This document shows, piece after piece, positions 1 through 8,071 of a stretch of DNA of 64,000 bases (position 1 is the first letter of the stretch; every line of letters begins with the position of its first letter). The notes below the pieces were generated by a model, which did not search any database, was not told where the DNA came from, and worked only from the letters and a program-made list of their open reading frames with translations. Source of the DNA: an uncultured Nitrospiraceae bacterium. Lineage in GTDB: Bacteria > Nitrospirota > Thermodesulfovibrionia > Thermodesulfovibrionales > SM23-35. A program made the position numbers and the translations under genes. Where the stretch lies: NCBI GenBank assembly GCA_937138415.1, contig CAKZPA010000011.1:17177-81176 (forward strand), in the 5' to 3' direction.

Positions 1-1
1 A

Positions 2-277
2 CCGACCACGGGACTCGATGTGGCGAAGAGTAACGAAATATATCGCGTCTTCTACAGGACGCAGGCCAAGCTTGGGTACACTGCCGTCATCGTCAGTCAC
101 GACGTGCCGAAAATATTCAAGCTTGCCGATTACGTGGCGCTGCTCCATGACGGCGTTGTTCAGGACTGTTTGACGCCGGAAGACTTTCAGACGTCGACAA
201 ACGATATCATCAGGGATTTCGTCGAAAAAACGATGGGTCATATCTACGACAGTGAACAAATGGAGGCTACCCCATGA
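2..277 (+). CDS. mlaF: Phospholipid ABC transporter ATPase MlaF, C-terminal fragment
   Basis: The window opens inside this gene, so only the last 91 residues are visible. They begin with the D-loop sequence PTTGLD that follows Walker B in ABC ATPases, then the H-loop stretch VIVSHDV, and end in a short charged tail. MlaF powers lipid movement between the inner and outer membranes through MlaE and the MCE protein MlaD. The identification rests on the ABC signature plus the directly following mlaD, whose ATG overlaps this stop codon (ATGA). Other MCE-linked ABC ATPases would look the same in this fragment. The nucleotide-binding Walker A region lies outside the window. Confidence 0.85.
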   Translation, partial: PTTGLDVAKSNEIYRVFYRTQAKLGYTAVIVSHDVPKIFKLADYVALLHDGVVQDCLTPEDFQTSTNDIIRDFVEKTMGHIYDSEQMEATP

Positions 278-723
278 ATCGATTGAGCATCGAAACCGCA
301 GTCGGTCTCTTTCTTATCTTCGGCTTGGCTTGTCTGGCATACCTTGCCGTAAAACTCGGAGATGTCCACCTTTTCGGATCGGACCGGTACGTTGTCAAAG
401 CACGCTTCGCGAACGTCTCCGGCCTCAAAGAAGGATCGAGTGTCGAAATCGCCGGGGTTTCTGTCGGCAAGGTGTCCCGCATTTCGCTCGACAACTATCA
501 GGCGTTCGTCGAGCTCCTCATCGACCGCGGGATAAAGATTCAGGAGGATGCGATAGCGAGCATCAGGACGCAGGGCATTATCGGAGACAAGTACATCAAG
601 ATCTCGCCGGGGGGTGCGGAAGAGTACATTCCGCCGAATGGCGTGCTGTCCGAAACGGAATCGGCCGTCGATATCGAAGAACTGATCAGCAAATATATCT
701 TCGAGCAGAAAGCAGAGAGGTAA
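274..723 (+). CDS. mlaD: MCE-domain lipid transport protein MlaD
   Basis: A 149-residue protein with one N-terminal membrane segment (about residues 8-28) followed by a single MCE domain (about 38-117), including the typical VSGLKEGSSVEIAGVSVGKV and GDKYIKI stretches. In the Mla system MlaD forms a hexameric ring anchored in the inner membrane that passes phospholipids between the transporter MlaFE and the periplasmic carrier MlaC. The length matches short, single-MCE MlaD proteins. Its start overlaps the mlaF stop, so the two are translationally coupled. mlaC and mlaA lie close by on the opposite strand rather than in this operon, and no mlaB is seen. Confidence 0.9.
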   Translation: MNRLSIETAVGLFLIFGLACLAYLAVKLGDVHLFGSDRYVVKARFANVSGLKEGSSVEIAGVSVGKVSRISLDNYQAFVELLIDRGIKIQEDAIASIRTQGIIGDKYIKISPGGAEEYIPPNGVLSETESAVDIEELISKYIFEQKAER

Positions 724-730
724 GGGGGCC

Positions 731-1198
731 ATGACGGATAGCGCGACGCGGGAACACCTGTGCGCATTCAAAGGAGAGACCTCCTTTTCTTTCCTGAGCG
801 AAGAAGACTTCGCGAAGATCGCCTGTTATTTCGAGACCGCGACGTTCCCGGCTCGAACGGTCATTTTCAGAGAGGGGGACCCCGCCGAATTCGTCGGGTT
901 CGTCCTCTCCGGGAGGCTCGAGGTGAAGAAGCAGACGGAATTCAAGGGGAATCAACTGATTATCGCGATTCTCACGAGAGGGGCCGTCGTGGGAGAGCTG
1001 TCGCTGTTCGACGGGCATACGCGTTCGGCGACCGTCGAGACCGTCGAAGATAGCGTTCTCCTCGTCCTTCGGAAGGATGCATGCGAAGCCCTGCTGAGGG
1101 ATCAACCGGCGATAGGGATCAAGTTGCTGAAAGGATTCATCCGCACGCTTGCCGTCCGACTTCGTAAAGCGACCGAGAGGCTCACCGCGGTCTTTTGA
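731..1198 (+). CDS. Stand-alone cyclic nucleotide-binding domain protein
   Basis: A 155-residue protein that is essentially one CRP-type cyclic nucleotide-binding domain (about residues 20-140). The phosphate-binding cassette reads GELSLFDGHTRSATVE, with the expected Glu and Arg-Ser-Ala. No helix-turn-helix follows, so it is not a DNA-binding CRP/FNR protein; a sensory or protein-interaction role is more likely. It starts 7 bases after mlaD with an AAGGGGG-like ribosome site, so it is probably the last gene of the mla operon. It may tune lipid transport in response to a nucleotide signal, but that is only inferred from position. Convergent mlaA ends 15 bases downstream. Confidence 0.85.
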   Translation: MTDSATREHLCAFKGETSFSFLSEEDFAKIACYFETATFPARTVIFREGDPAEFVGFVLSGRLEVKKQTEFKGNQLIIAILTRGAVVGELSLFDGHTRSATVETVEDSVLLVLRKDACEALLRDQPAIGIKLLKGFIRTLAVRLRKATERLTAVF

Positions 1199-1213
1199 AC
1201 CGAGCGGGAGAAG

Positions 1214-2038
1214 TTATTCGCTGACCTTCTTCTTCCGGAACTGGAGGTACGCGTCGCGAATTGCTAAATAGGGATCGACGGCCGATTTTTTGAGGTCTTC
1301 GTAGTCGCCGATCCGAAGAGACGTCTCGTTCACCCGCTCGTAGAGAGTGACGCCAACCGACGTTCCCGCCGGATCGATATAGTTGACGGGGCTCAGGAGA
1401 CGATCGCCGATCCTTCCGACCGTATCGCGGAGAGACGATGGGCCGAGGAAAGGCCAGACGAGATAGATCCCGTGTCCGACCCCGTACCGCCCGAGTGCCT
1501 GCCCGATATCTTCATCCTTTCGCGCGATGCCGAGATCCGCTTTCGCCGCGTCTGTAAGGCCGCACACGCCGGCGGTCGAATTGTAGAGGAAGCGGAAGAG
1601 TTCGTTCCCCGCGTCTTTGATTTTCAATTGGAGGAGGCTGCTCGCCAGACGAATCGGCATCGCGAGATTATCGAAGAAGTGACGGACCGAGAGCCTGACG
1701 TCCTCCGGGAAAACAGCAGCGTATCCCTGTGACACCGGTTTCAAAAGCCAAAAGTAGAATTTGTCATTAACGTGATACATCGCTTTATTCCACGGGTAGA
1801 AGGGATCGACGATCCGGAGGGGTTCTTCATCCTCCTCGTCGAAGGACTCCCCATGCTCGCTTTCCCCGGGCTGGCCCCTTCCCGGATCACGCGTCGGCGC
1901 TCTGTCAATGTCGGTTCTCGCTTCGTCCTGTTGTTCGGCGAAGAGTTCTCCCTCGCGCGGACCGGTATCGGCGGAGGCCTCTATGGAACCGAGGAGGAGG
2001 AACGTCGCGATGAAGAGCAATGCCGGCAAAATTCGCAT
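1214..2038 (-). CDS. mlaA: Outer-membrane phospholipid protein MlaA (VacJ family)
   Basis: A 274-residue protein of the MlaA/VacJ family, which removes mislaid phospholipids from the outer leaflet of the outer membrane and hands them to MlaC. Family signatures are DPFYPWNKAMYHVND (about residue 77), RHFFDNL, and GHGIYLVWPFLGPSSLRD. The N-terminus is a signal peptide ending near ASA-DT. There is no lipobox cysteine, whereas the E. coli protein is a lipoprotein, so membrane attachment may differ here. A low-complexity acidic region (about residues 25-75) separates the signal peptide from the domain. It lies 4 bases downstream of mlaC in the same operon. Confidence 0.9.
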   Translation of the reverse strand: MRILPALLFIATFLLLGSIEASADTGPREGELFAEQQDEARTDIDRAPTRDPGRGQPGESEHGESFDEEDEEPLRIVDPFYPWNKAMYHVNDKFYFWLLKPVSQGYAAVFPEDVRLSVRHFFDNLAMPIRLASSLLQLKIKDAGNELFRFLYNSTAGVCGLTDAAKADLGIARKDEDIGQALGRYGVGHGIYLVWPFLGPSSLRDTVGRIGDRLLSPVNYIDPAGTSVGVTLYERVNETSLRIGDYEDLKKSAVDPYLAIRDAYLQFRKKKVSE

Positions 2039-2042
2039 CGCT

Positions 2043-2642
2043 TTACGATGTGCTTGATCTTTTCCGGAGGGATTCGAGAAAACCGACCGGCGAGTCGTTT
2101 GCGAGCATACGGGAAAACTGAGTCCGGTAATTACCCACGAGGCTTACCCCCTCGATCACGACGTCGTAAACCTTCCAGTCTCCTGCTTTCTGAATGAGAC
2201 GGTAAGAGATCGGGATATCAGCTTTCTTCGTGACGACGGTGGTCTGTACTTCGACAGTCTTTTCCGTCAACGGATTTTCCCGATGATAGAGAATCTTCTC
2301 GTCCGTGTAGGACATGATCTTGTCGATGTACGCTCCCTCGAGAATGGACTTGTACAGTTCGACGAATTCGAGTTGTTGCTCGGGCATAAATTTATTCCAG
2401 TGCGGGCCTAATGTCCTCCTCGACAGTTCGAGGTAATCGAACATCTTCTCCGAAACGGCACGAATCCGCTCTCTCTTCGACATTTCCCCCGCCGGCCCTT
2501 TGAGGGATGGATCGCGAAGCAGGTCGAGGACCTGCCCGACGCGTCCCTTCACCGTTTCGAGAGCTGAAGAGGCAGCTCCCACATATGCGGCCTCTAGCAG
2601 CAGGATGACGATGAGGAGAGCATGGATCGAATGTCGTCTCAT
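2043..2642 (-). CDS. mlaC: Periplasmic phospholipid carrier MlaC (Ttg2D family)
   Basis: A 199-residue protein with an N-terminal signal peptide (hydrophobic run at about residues 7-23) and the Tol-Ttg2/MlaC domain, including FVELYKSILEGAYIDKI and the C-terminal GDWKVYDVVIEGVSLVGNYR. MlaC shuttles phospholipids across the periplasm between MlaA and MlaFED. The ATG at 2642 was chosen because it puts the signal peptide at the N-terminus and gives the usual family length; the frame is open a further 66 codons upstream, but that extension is arginine-rich and not signal-like. It sits between the mobB-like gene (16 bases upstream) and mlaA, opposite the convergent mlaFD genes. Confidence 0.9.
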   Translation of the reverse strand: MRRHSIHALLIVILLLEAAYVGAASSALETVKGRVGQVLDLLRDPSLKGPAGEMSKRERIRAVSEKMFDYLELSRRTLGPHWNKFMPEQQLEFVELYKSILEGAYIDKIMSYTDEKILYHRENPLTEKTVEVQTTVVTKKADIPISYRLIQKAGDWKVYDVVIEGVSLVGNYRTQFSRMLANDSPVGFLESLRKRSSTS

Positions 2643-2658
2643 GTCCACACCACTTTTC

Positions 2659-3204
2659 TCAATGGCTTCTCGGCGCTGCCTTCTCGCGTCTCTTGACGAG
2701 GCCGGACAAACACCGGGGGAGGTCACCGAGATTGTCTCTCCCGAGGAGTATGGCGCGCCGGGGAACGCCCGGGGGTTTTTCCGTGTCAAAAATGACGACG
2801 TCGGCCGAGCGTAGTATTCTCTGCGCGCTCTCCTTCGCACTTTTCCCGGAACCGCACACGAAAATGACGATATCGGGCCGTGCCGTCTCGACGGCGCTAT
2901 TACCCTCGATCACGATACCCTCGAGATGCGAGAGCATGGAAATCGCCATCGGCATGAGTTCGTTCAGCTCCGAAAACGGCGACTTCACCCAGAGTACCTT
3001 GCCGGCGCCCGCCTCGAGGAGTTTTCTCGTATCTTTGCCCTCCTCGGCAATGACCCGTTCATCGTCGACGATCGAAGCATAGAAATCTGTTTTTGTGTAC
3101 TTTATCGCTCCCCATCCGCGGAACGTCCTGAGAACGAGGGTCGCAACCTGTGTCTTCCCGGCACCGCTGTGACTGCCTCCGATGCCGATGATCACCGGTC
3201 TCAT
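2659..3204 (-). CDS. P-loop NTPase of the MobB-like family
   Basis: A 181-residue protein with a Walker A motif, GGSHSGAGKT (residues 9-18), right at its N-terminus, followed by an IKYTKTDFY strand and a downstream VIEGNS segment resembling MobB, the GTP-binding protein of molybdenum cofactor guanylylation. MobB usually has a GYKNSGKTT-type P-loop, so the function here may be different, and no other molybdopterin genes are near. It starts one base after the topA stop and is followed by mlaC, so it is co-transcribed with a DNA-processing and lipid-transport group. Call: MobB-like NTPase, true substrate unknown. Confidence 0.65.
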   Translation of the reverse strand: MRPVIIGIGGSHSGAGKTQVATLVLRTFRGWGAIKYTKTDFYASIVDDERVIAEEGKDTRKLLEAGAGKVLWVKSPFSELNELMPMAISMLSHLEGIVIEGNSAVETARPDIVIFVCGSGKSAKESAQRILRSADVVIFDTEKPPGVPRRAILLGRDNLGDLPRCLSGLVKRREKAAPRSH

Positions 3205-3205
3205 C

Positions 3206-5569
3206 TCATGCGATACCGCTCCCGACGACTTCGGCCGCCTCCGTCTTTTCGGTTTCCCTGAAGCCGCACTCTTTCTTGTGGCAGAACACAATCGTCTCTC
3301 CCCTCTTGTTCTGCTTCTCGAGGAGGAAAGCGGCTCCGCATCGCGGGCAGTTCCTCGCGACCGGCTTGTACCACGTCGCGAATGTGCACCGAGGGTAGTT
3401 AACGCAGCTCCAGAACTGTTTTCCTTTCCTCGAGCGCTTTTCGACAAGGTCACCGCCATCTTTCGGACAGGGGATACCCGTCGGGATCGGCTTCGTATTT
3501 TTGCACTCCGGGTATCGGGCGCAGGCCAGGAATTTTCCAAACCGCCCCGATTTGATCACCATGGGCGCTCCGCACTGGTCGCACCGTTGCTCCGCCTGCT
3601 GATGATCCGGAGTCGCGCCCTGACCGGTTCCATCCTCTCCATCCCTCGGGAGCGGTCTCGTATTCTTGCAGTCGGGGAATCCCGTGCACGCCATGAATCT
3701 GCCATGTCTTCCCCATCGGTTCACCATGGGGAGACCGCATTTCTCGCAGACCACATCCGTCGGGATATCCTGCGGCTTCACTTTGCCGACCGTCGTCATG
3801 GCTTTCGTGAGGTCGCGCTGAAATGGCTTGTAGAAATGCTCGATGACGCGCTCCCACTTCATTTTTCCGTCTTCGATCTGATCGAGTTCATCTTCCATTT
3901 TCGCGGTGAACCGCACGTCGATGAGCTCCTTGAATCGTTCGACGAGGTAATCGTTGACGACCATGCCGAGTTCGGTCGGATGGAACCGCCCCTCCCGCTT
4001 CTGCACGTATTTTCGTTCCTGGATCGTCGAAAGGATCGTGGCGTATGTGCTCGGGCGCCCAATTCCCTTCTCCTCGAGGGCCTTCACGAGCGTCGCTTCG
4101 GTGTAACGCGGCGGGGGTTGGGTAAAGTGCTGCTTAGGCATCACAGTGAGCAGCTTCAGAGGCTCTCCTTCCCGCAGTGCGGGGAGGAGACCCCCGTTTT
4201 CCTCTTCCCCCTCGTCTCTGCCTTCCGTATAGAGGGCCATAAAACCGTCGAATCGGATGACGGTCCCCGTTGCCCGGAATTCATATCCGCTGGGTCTCAG
4301 GGTATCGCGCGTTCTTTCGGCGGTGTCCCATTTCCCCTGCGATGAAGCGCCGATGATGAACGTCGTCTGCTCGAGCTGTGCCGGCGACATCTGGCTCGAA
4401 AGGAACCGGTTCCATATGAGCGTATAGAGGGCGTACTGCTCTTTCGAGAGGAACCGTTTGACCATCTCCGGATTCTTGTCCCTGTAGGTCGGCCTGATTG
4501 CCTCGTGGGCTTCCTGTGCGGACGCTTTGCTCTTGTAGACCGGCGGCTTCTCCGGCACGTAGTCTTTGCCGAACGTGGCCCCAATGAGTGCGCGGGCCCA
4601 TGCCTGCGCCTCCGCAGCCACCCGGTGCGAATCCGTTCTCATGTAGGTGATCAGGCCCACCGAGCCCTCGTCCCCGAGCTCGACGCCTTCGTAGAGCTGC
4701 TGTGCCACCTGCATCGTCTTCTTCGCGGTGAATTTCAGTTTTCTGGCCGCTTCCTGCTGGAGGGTGCTCGTGATGAACGGCGGAGACGGCATTCTTTTCC
4801 GCGTCTTCCGTTCGATCGACCTCAGCATGAACTCGCAGTTTTTTAAGTCTTCCGCGATGTTTTGTGCGGCCGTCTCGTTGGGTATCAGGAACCTCTGGTC
4901 TTGAGGTGGAGTGACACCGTCTATCTTCGAAAGGCGCGCCCAGAAAGGGGGCGCCTCCGAACCCTCGAACTCTGCGTTTATGCTCCAGTATTCTTCCTGA
5001 CGAAAGGCCTCGATTTCGCGCTCCCGGTCGACGATCAGGCGGACGGTCACGGATTGCACCCTCCCCGCGCTCAATCCCCTGTGCACTTTCCGCCAGAGGA
5101 GCGGGCTGAGATTGTACCCAACCAGACGGTCGAGGATCCTCCTCGCCTGCTGCGCCTCTACCTTCCGCAGGTCTATTTTCTGCGGAATGCGAATCGCTTC
5201 ACGCACCGCCTTCTCGGTGATCTCGTTGAACACGATCCGGAAAATCTTCTCGTTCGGGACGGGAGACCTCTTCTCAACTATTTCGGTCGCGATGTGCCAC
5301 GCAATCGCCTCGCCCTCCCTGTCCGGGTCCGGTGCGAGGAAGACCGTTTCCGCATCGCGGGCAGCTTTCTTCAATTCTTTGATCACTTTTTCTTTTCCCG
5401 GGATGATTACGTACTGCGGCGCAAAATGGTTGTCCACGTCGACGCCGAGCTCCTTTTCGGGCAGATCTTTGATATGACCGACGGAGGCTTTTACCGTGTA
5501 GTCTTTCCCGAGTATCTTGTGGATCGTCTTCGCCTTTGCGGGCGACTCCACTATGACGAGAGCGCTCAT
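3206..5569 (-). CDS. topA: DNA topoisomerase I
   Basis: A 787-residue type IA topoisomerase that relaxes negative supercoils through a 5'-phosphotyrosine intermediate. The TOPRIM domain is at the N-terminus (ALVIVESPAKAKTI; later DPDREGEAIAWH), and the active-site tyrosine lies in LITYMRTDSHR (about residue 307). The C-terminal 200 residues hold four cysteine-rich topoisomerase zinc ribbons, beginning CEKCG, CDQCG, CPKDG and CPRCG; the third has CPKD and may have lost a ligand. Its ATG overlaps the dprA stop codon (ATGA), so the pair is coupled as in many bacteria. Confidence 0.97.
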   Translation of the reverse strand: MSALVIVESPAKAKTIHKILGKDYTVKASVGHIKDLPEKELGVDVDNHFAPQYVIIPGKEKVIKELKKAARDAETVFLAPDPDREGEAIAWHIATEIVEKRSPVPNEKIFRIVFNEITEKAVREAIRIPQKIDLRKVEAQQARRILDRLVGYNLSPLLWRKVHRGLSAGRVQSVTVRLIVDREREIEAFRQEEYWSINAEFEGSEAPPFWARLSKIDGVTPPQDQRFLIPNETAAQNIAEDLKNCEFMLRSIERKTRKRMPSPPFITSTLQQEAARKLKFTAKKTMQVAQQLYEGVELGDEGSVGLITYMRTDSHRVAAEAQAWARALIGATFGKDYVPEKPPVYKSKASAQEAHEAIRPTYRDKNPEMVKRFLSKEQYALYTLIWNRFLSSQMSPAQLEQTTFIIGASSQGKWDTAERTRDTLRPSGYEFRATGTVIRFDGFMALYTEGRDEGEEENGGLLPALREGEPLKLLTVMPKQHFTQPPPRYTEATLVKALEEKGIGRPSTYATILSTIQERKYVQKREGRFHPTELGMVVNDYLVERFKELIDVRFTAKMEDELDQIEDGKMKWERVIEHFYKPFQRDLTKAMTTVGKVKPQDIPTDVVCEKCGLPMVNRWGRHGRFMACTGFPDCKNTRPLPRDGEDGTGQGATPDHQQAEQRCDQCGAPMVIKSGRFGKFLACARYPECKNTKPIPTGIPCPKDGGDLVEKRSRKGKQFWSCVNYPRCTFATWYKPVARNCPRCGAAFLLEKQNKRGETIVFCHKKECGFRETEKTEAAEVVGSGIA

Positions 5570-6651
5570 GCCAGATAGAACCTCTTTCCTGAAATTTGTT
5601 TTACTGCGCCTTTCATCTCGAGACCGAGCAGAACGCTGAGGACCTTTGACGGAGGCAATCCGCTTTCTCTCGAGATATCATCGATCTGTTTCGGCTCGCC
5701 GGAGAGGAGACGGCAGAGATTCTCCTCTTCTTCCGTGACGTCCCGCTCGGTCCTGCCGGTCAGTCTGAGAAAACCTTTCAGCACAGGCGCCAGCTCTTCA
5801 ATAATATCATGGGCGTGCCGAACGAGTGTTGCCCCCTTGCGAATGAGATCGTGCGGTCCGGCGGAGTGCATGGAATGCACAGCCCCGGGGATCGCGAACA
5901 CTTCTCTCCCCTGCTCCGTCGCGTAGCGGGCGGTGATGAGGGCGCCGCTCTCCGGTGTCGCTTCGACGACGAGTACGCCGAGCGAGAGTCCGCTGATCAG
6001 CCTGTTCCGTCGCGGGAAGTGTTCTTTATCCGGAGGAGTCCCGGGGGGGAATTCGCTGATAACGCATCCCGAGCCGACGATTTTCTCCATTAACCCTTTG
6101 TTTTCCGGGGGATACGGGACGTCGATGCCCGAGCCAAGCACTGCAAGCGTTCTCCCTCCCGCCCGGAGGGCGTTCTGGTGAGCTATCGAATCGATGCCTC
6201 GCGCCATGCCGCTCACGATGGAGAGCCCAATGGAGGCGAGGTCGTCGGCAACGCGAGCCGCTGTCGACGCACCGTAGTGAGTCGGTCGCCGTGACCCCAC
6301 GACCGCCACGGCGCACTGATCCTGCGGTGCGAAATGCCCCCGCTGGTAGATAACGACAGGGGCATCCCCGACCTCCCTGAGCATCGGTGGGTAAGAAGGG
6401 CTGTCGAACGGGATTGCCGTGATCCCTTTCTGCTCGACGCGGCGTGCGAGAGTGTCGACTTCTTTCCATGCGGAAAATTGCCGGATCTTTTCCGCCCGCA
6501 GGCGACCTATGTTCTCGATGTCGAGCAGTTCATCGGGGGTCGCGTCGAAAATCTTCTCCGGCCCGCCGAATGCAGAGAGCAATTTCTTCACGCTCACCGG
6601 TCCGATATCGGGCAGCATCGACAAGGCAATCCAGTATCTGATATCCGTCAT
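5566..6651 (-). CDS. dprA: DNA processing protein DprA
   Basis: A 361-residue DprA/Smf protein, which binds incoming single-stranded DNA and loads RecA during natural transformation. In order it has an N-terminal helix-hairpin-helix region (LSAFGGPEKIF, IENIGRLRAEKI), the Rossmann-fold domain with VAVVGSRRPTHYG, SGMARGIDSIAH, VLGSGIDVPYPPEN and the family hallmark FPRRNRLISGLS, and a C-terminal winged-helix domain (about residues 300-361). Two other competence-linked genes occur in the window (comM at 51412 and type IV pilus genes), so DNA uptake is plausible. It lies 25 bases after argG and overlaps topA. Confidence 0.96.
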   Translation of the reverse strand: MTDIRYWIALSMLPDIGPVSVKKLLSAFGGPEKIFDATPDELLDIENIGRLRAEKIRQFSAWKEVDTLARRVEQKGITAIPFDSPSYPPMLREVGDAPVVIYQRGHFAPQDQCAVAVVGSRRPTHYGASTAARVADDLASIGLSIVSGMARGIDSIAHQNALRAGGRTLAVLGSGIDVPYPPENKGLMEKIVGSGCVISEFPPGTPPDKEHFPRRNRLISGLSLGVLVVEATPESGALITARYATEQGREVFAIPGAVHSMHSAGPHDLIRKGATLVRHAHDIIEELAPVLKGFLRLTGRTERDVTEEEENLCRLLSGEPKQIDDISRESGLPPSKVLSVLLGLEMKGAVKQISGKRFYLA

Positions 6652-6676
6652 TCTGTTCTCTCTGACGCGGCGGCGG

Positions 6677-7882
6677 CTATCGTCGGAGTGTAACGTCCTG
6701 AGAAGCTCCTAATTTGAGACGGAGTGCGTTTATATTGATGAAACCGGCTGCATCCTTTTGATCGAAGACCGTTTCCTTTTCGAAGGTCGCCAGATCCGCA
6801 CTATAGAGGGAATGCGGCGATTTCCTGCCGACGACGATGTGACTCCCCTTATAGAGCTTGAGCCTTACCGTCCCTGTCACGCTTTTCTGCGTCTCGTCGA
6901 TGAAGTGCTGGAGAGCCCTTCGTTCCGGTGAAAACCAATAGCCATAGTAGACGAGTTCCGCGTAGCGCGTCACGAGGGAGTCTTTCAAATGCATCACTTC
7001 CCGGTCAAGGACGATCGATTCGAGAGCCCTGTGGGCCGTGTGCAAAAGGGTTCCGCCGGGCGTTTCGTACACGCCGCGCGACTTGATCCCGACGTAACGA
7101 TTTTCGACGACATCGACTCTCCCGATTCCGTTCCTCCCCGCGATACCGTTGAGGGCTTCGAGGAGGCGGGCGGGAGACATTCGCCGATTATCGATCGCCA
7201 CGGGATTCCCTTTTTCATAGGAGATCGATACATAGGTCGGCTTGTCCGGAGCCTTCTCCGGCGGAACGGTCAACGTGTACATATCCGAAGGCGGCTCCTG
7301 CCATGGATCCTCGAGAATCCCGCCCTCGTAACTTATGTGGAAGAGATTCCGATCGATACTGTACGGTTTCTCTTTCGTCGCCGTCACCGGTATGCCGTGC
7401 TTTCTCGCGTACCGGATCAATGACTGCCTCGAATCGAAGGGCCATTCCCTCCACGGTGCTATCACGCTGATATCCGGTTTGAGGGCGAAGTACGTGAGTT
7501 CGAACCGCACCTGGTCGTTCCCCTTCCCGGTCGCGCCGTGTGCGACGAACTGGGCGTTTTCGCCGACCGCGATCTCGATTTGTCTCTTCGCGATGAGGGG
7601 ACGCGCGATCGAGGTCCCGAGCAGGTACGAGCCTTCATAGACCGCGTTCGCCCGGAGCATCGGAAAGACGTACTCTCTTACGAACTCCTCGCGGACATCC
7701 TCGATATACACTTTCGAGGCGCCGGTCCTGGTCGCCTTTTCCCTGAGTGCAGCGAGGTCCTCGCCCTGTCCGAGATCGGCACAGAAAGCGATAATCCGCG
7801 CCTTGTACCTGTTCTTTAGCCAGTGGATGGCGACGGACGTATCGAGTCCTCCGGAGTACGCGAGCACGATTTTTTTCGTCAT
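6677..7882 (-). CDS. argG: Argininosuccinate synthase
   Basis: A 401-residue argininosuccinate synthase, which joins citrulline and aspartate at the cost of ATP in arginine biosynthesis. The N-terminus carries the PP-loop ATP-binding motif AYSGGLDTS (residues 8-16); later [13 protein letters not shown] and APWREW are family signatures. The ATG at 7882 was chosen because family members begin just before the [11 protein letters not shown] segment and an AGAGG ribosome site precedes it; 16 further codons are open upstream. It heads the minus-strand run argG-dprA-topA-mobB-like-mlaC-mlaA. The 189 bases between it and the pilY1 stop at 8072 should hold its promoter, though I could not pick one out. 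Confidence 0.96.
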   Translation of the reverse strand: MTKKIVLAYSGGLDTSVAIHWLKNRYKARIIAFCADLGQGEDLAALREKATRTGASKVYIEDVREEFVREYVFPMLRANAVYEGSYLLGTSIARPLIAKRQIEIAVGENAQFVAHGATGKGNDQVRFELTYFALKPDISVIAPWREWPFDSRQSLIRYARKHGIPVTATKEKPYSIDRNLFHISYEGGILEDPWQEPPSDMYTLTVPPEKAPDKPTYVSISYEKGNPVAIDNRRMSPARLLEALNGIAGRNGIGRVDVVENRYVGIKSRGVYETPGGTLLHTAHRALESIVLDREVMHLKDSLVTRYAELVYYGYWFSPERRALQHFIDETQKSVTGTVRLKLYKGSHIVVGRKSPHSLYSADLATFEKETVFDQKDAAGFININALRLKLGASQDVTLRR

Positions 7883-8071
7883 TGGTAACCTCTGTTTCAA
7901 ACGTTCATCCCACGAGAGACGGGATTCCATAGTCGACGAATACTAACGGTAGCACAAACAATAAAAAAAGTAAAACCGCGACGGCCGTACTCTGCCGGCA
8001 CCGTACGCACAACCATGTGGCCTTCTGGGTCCTCGAGTCCTTTTCCCTCGGGCCCGCGGATACTGCCATCC

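Noticed and set aside
3182..4345. A 387-codon open frame antisense to topA, and similar long antisense frames at 39866-41149 (opposite waaA) and 50217-51353 (opposite gyrA)
   Set aside because: Each lies wholly inside a certain gene, has no ribosome site or recognisable domain, and long antisense frames are expected in GC-rich coding DNA.
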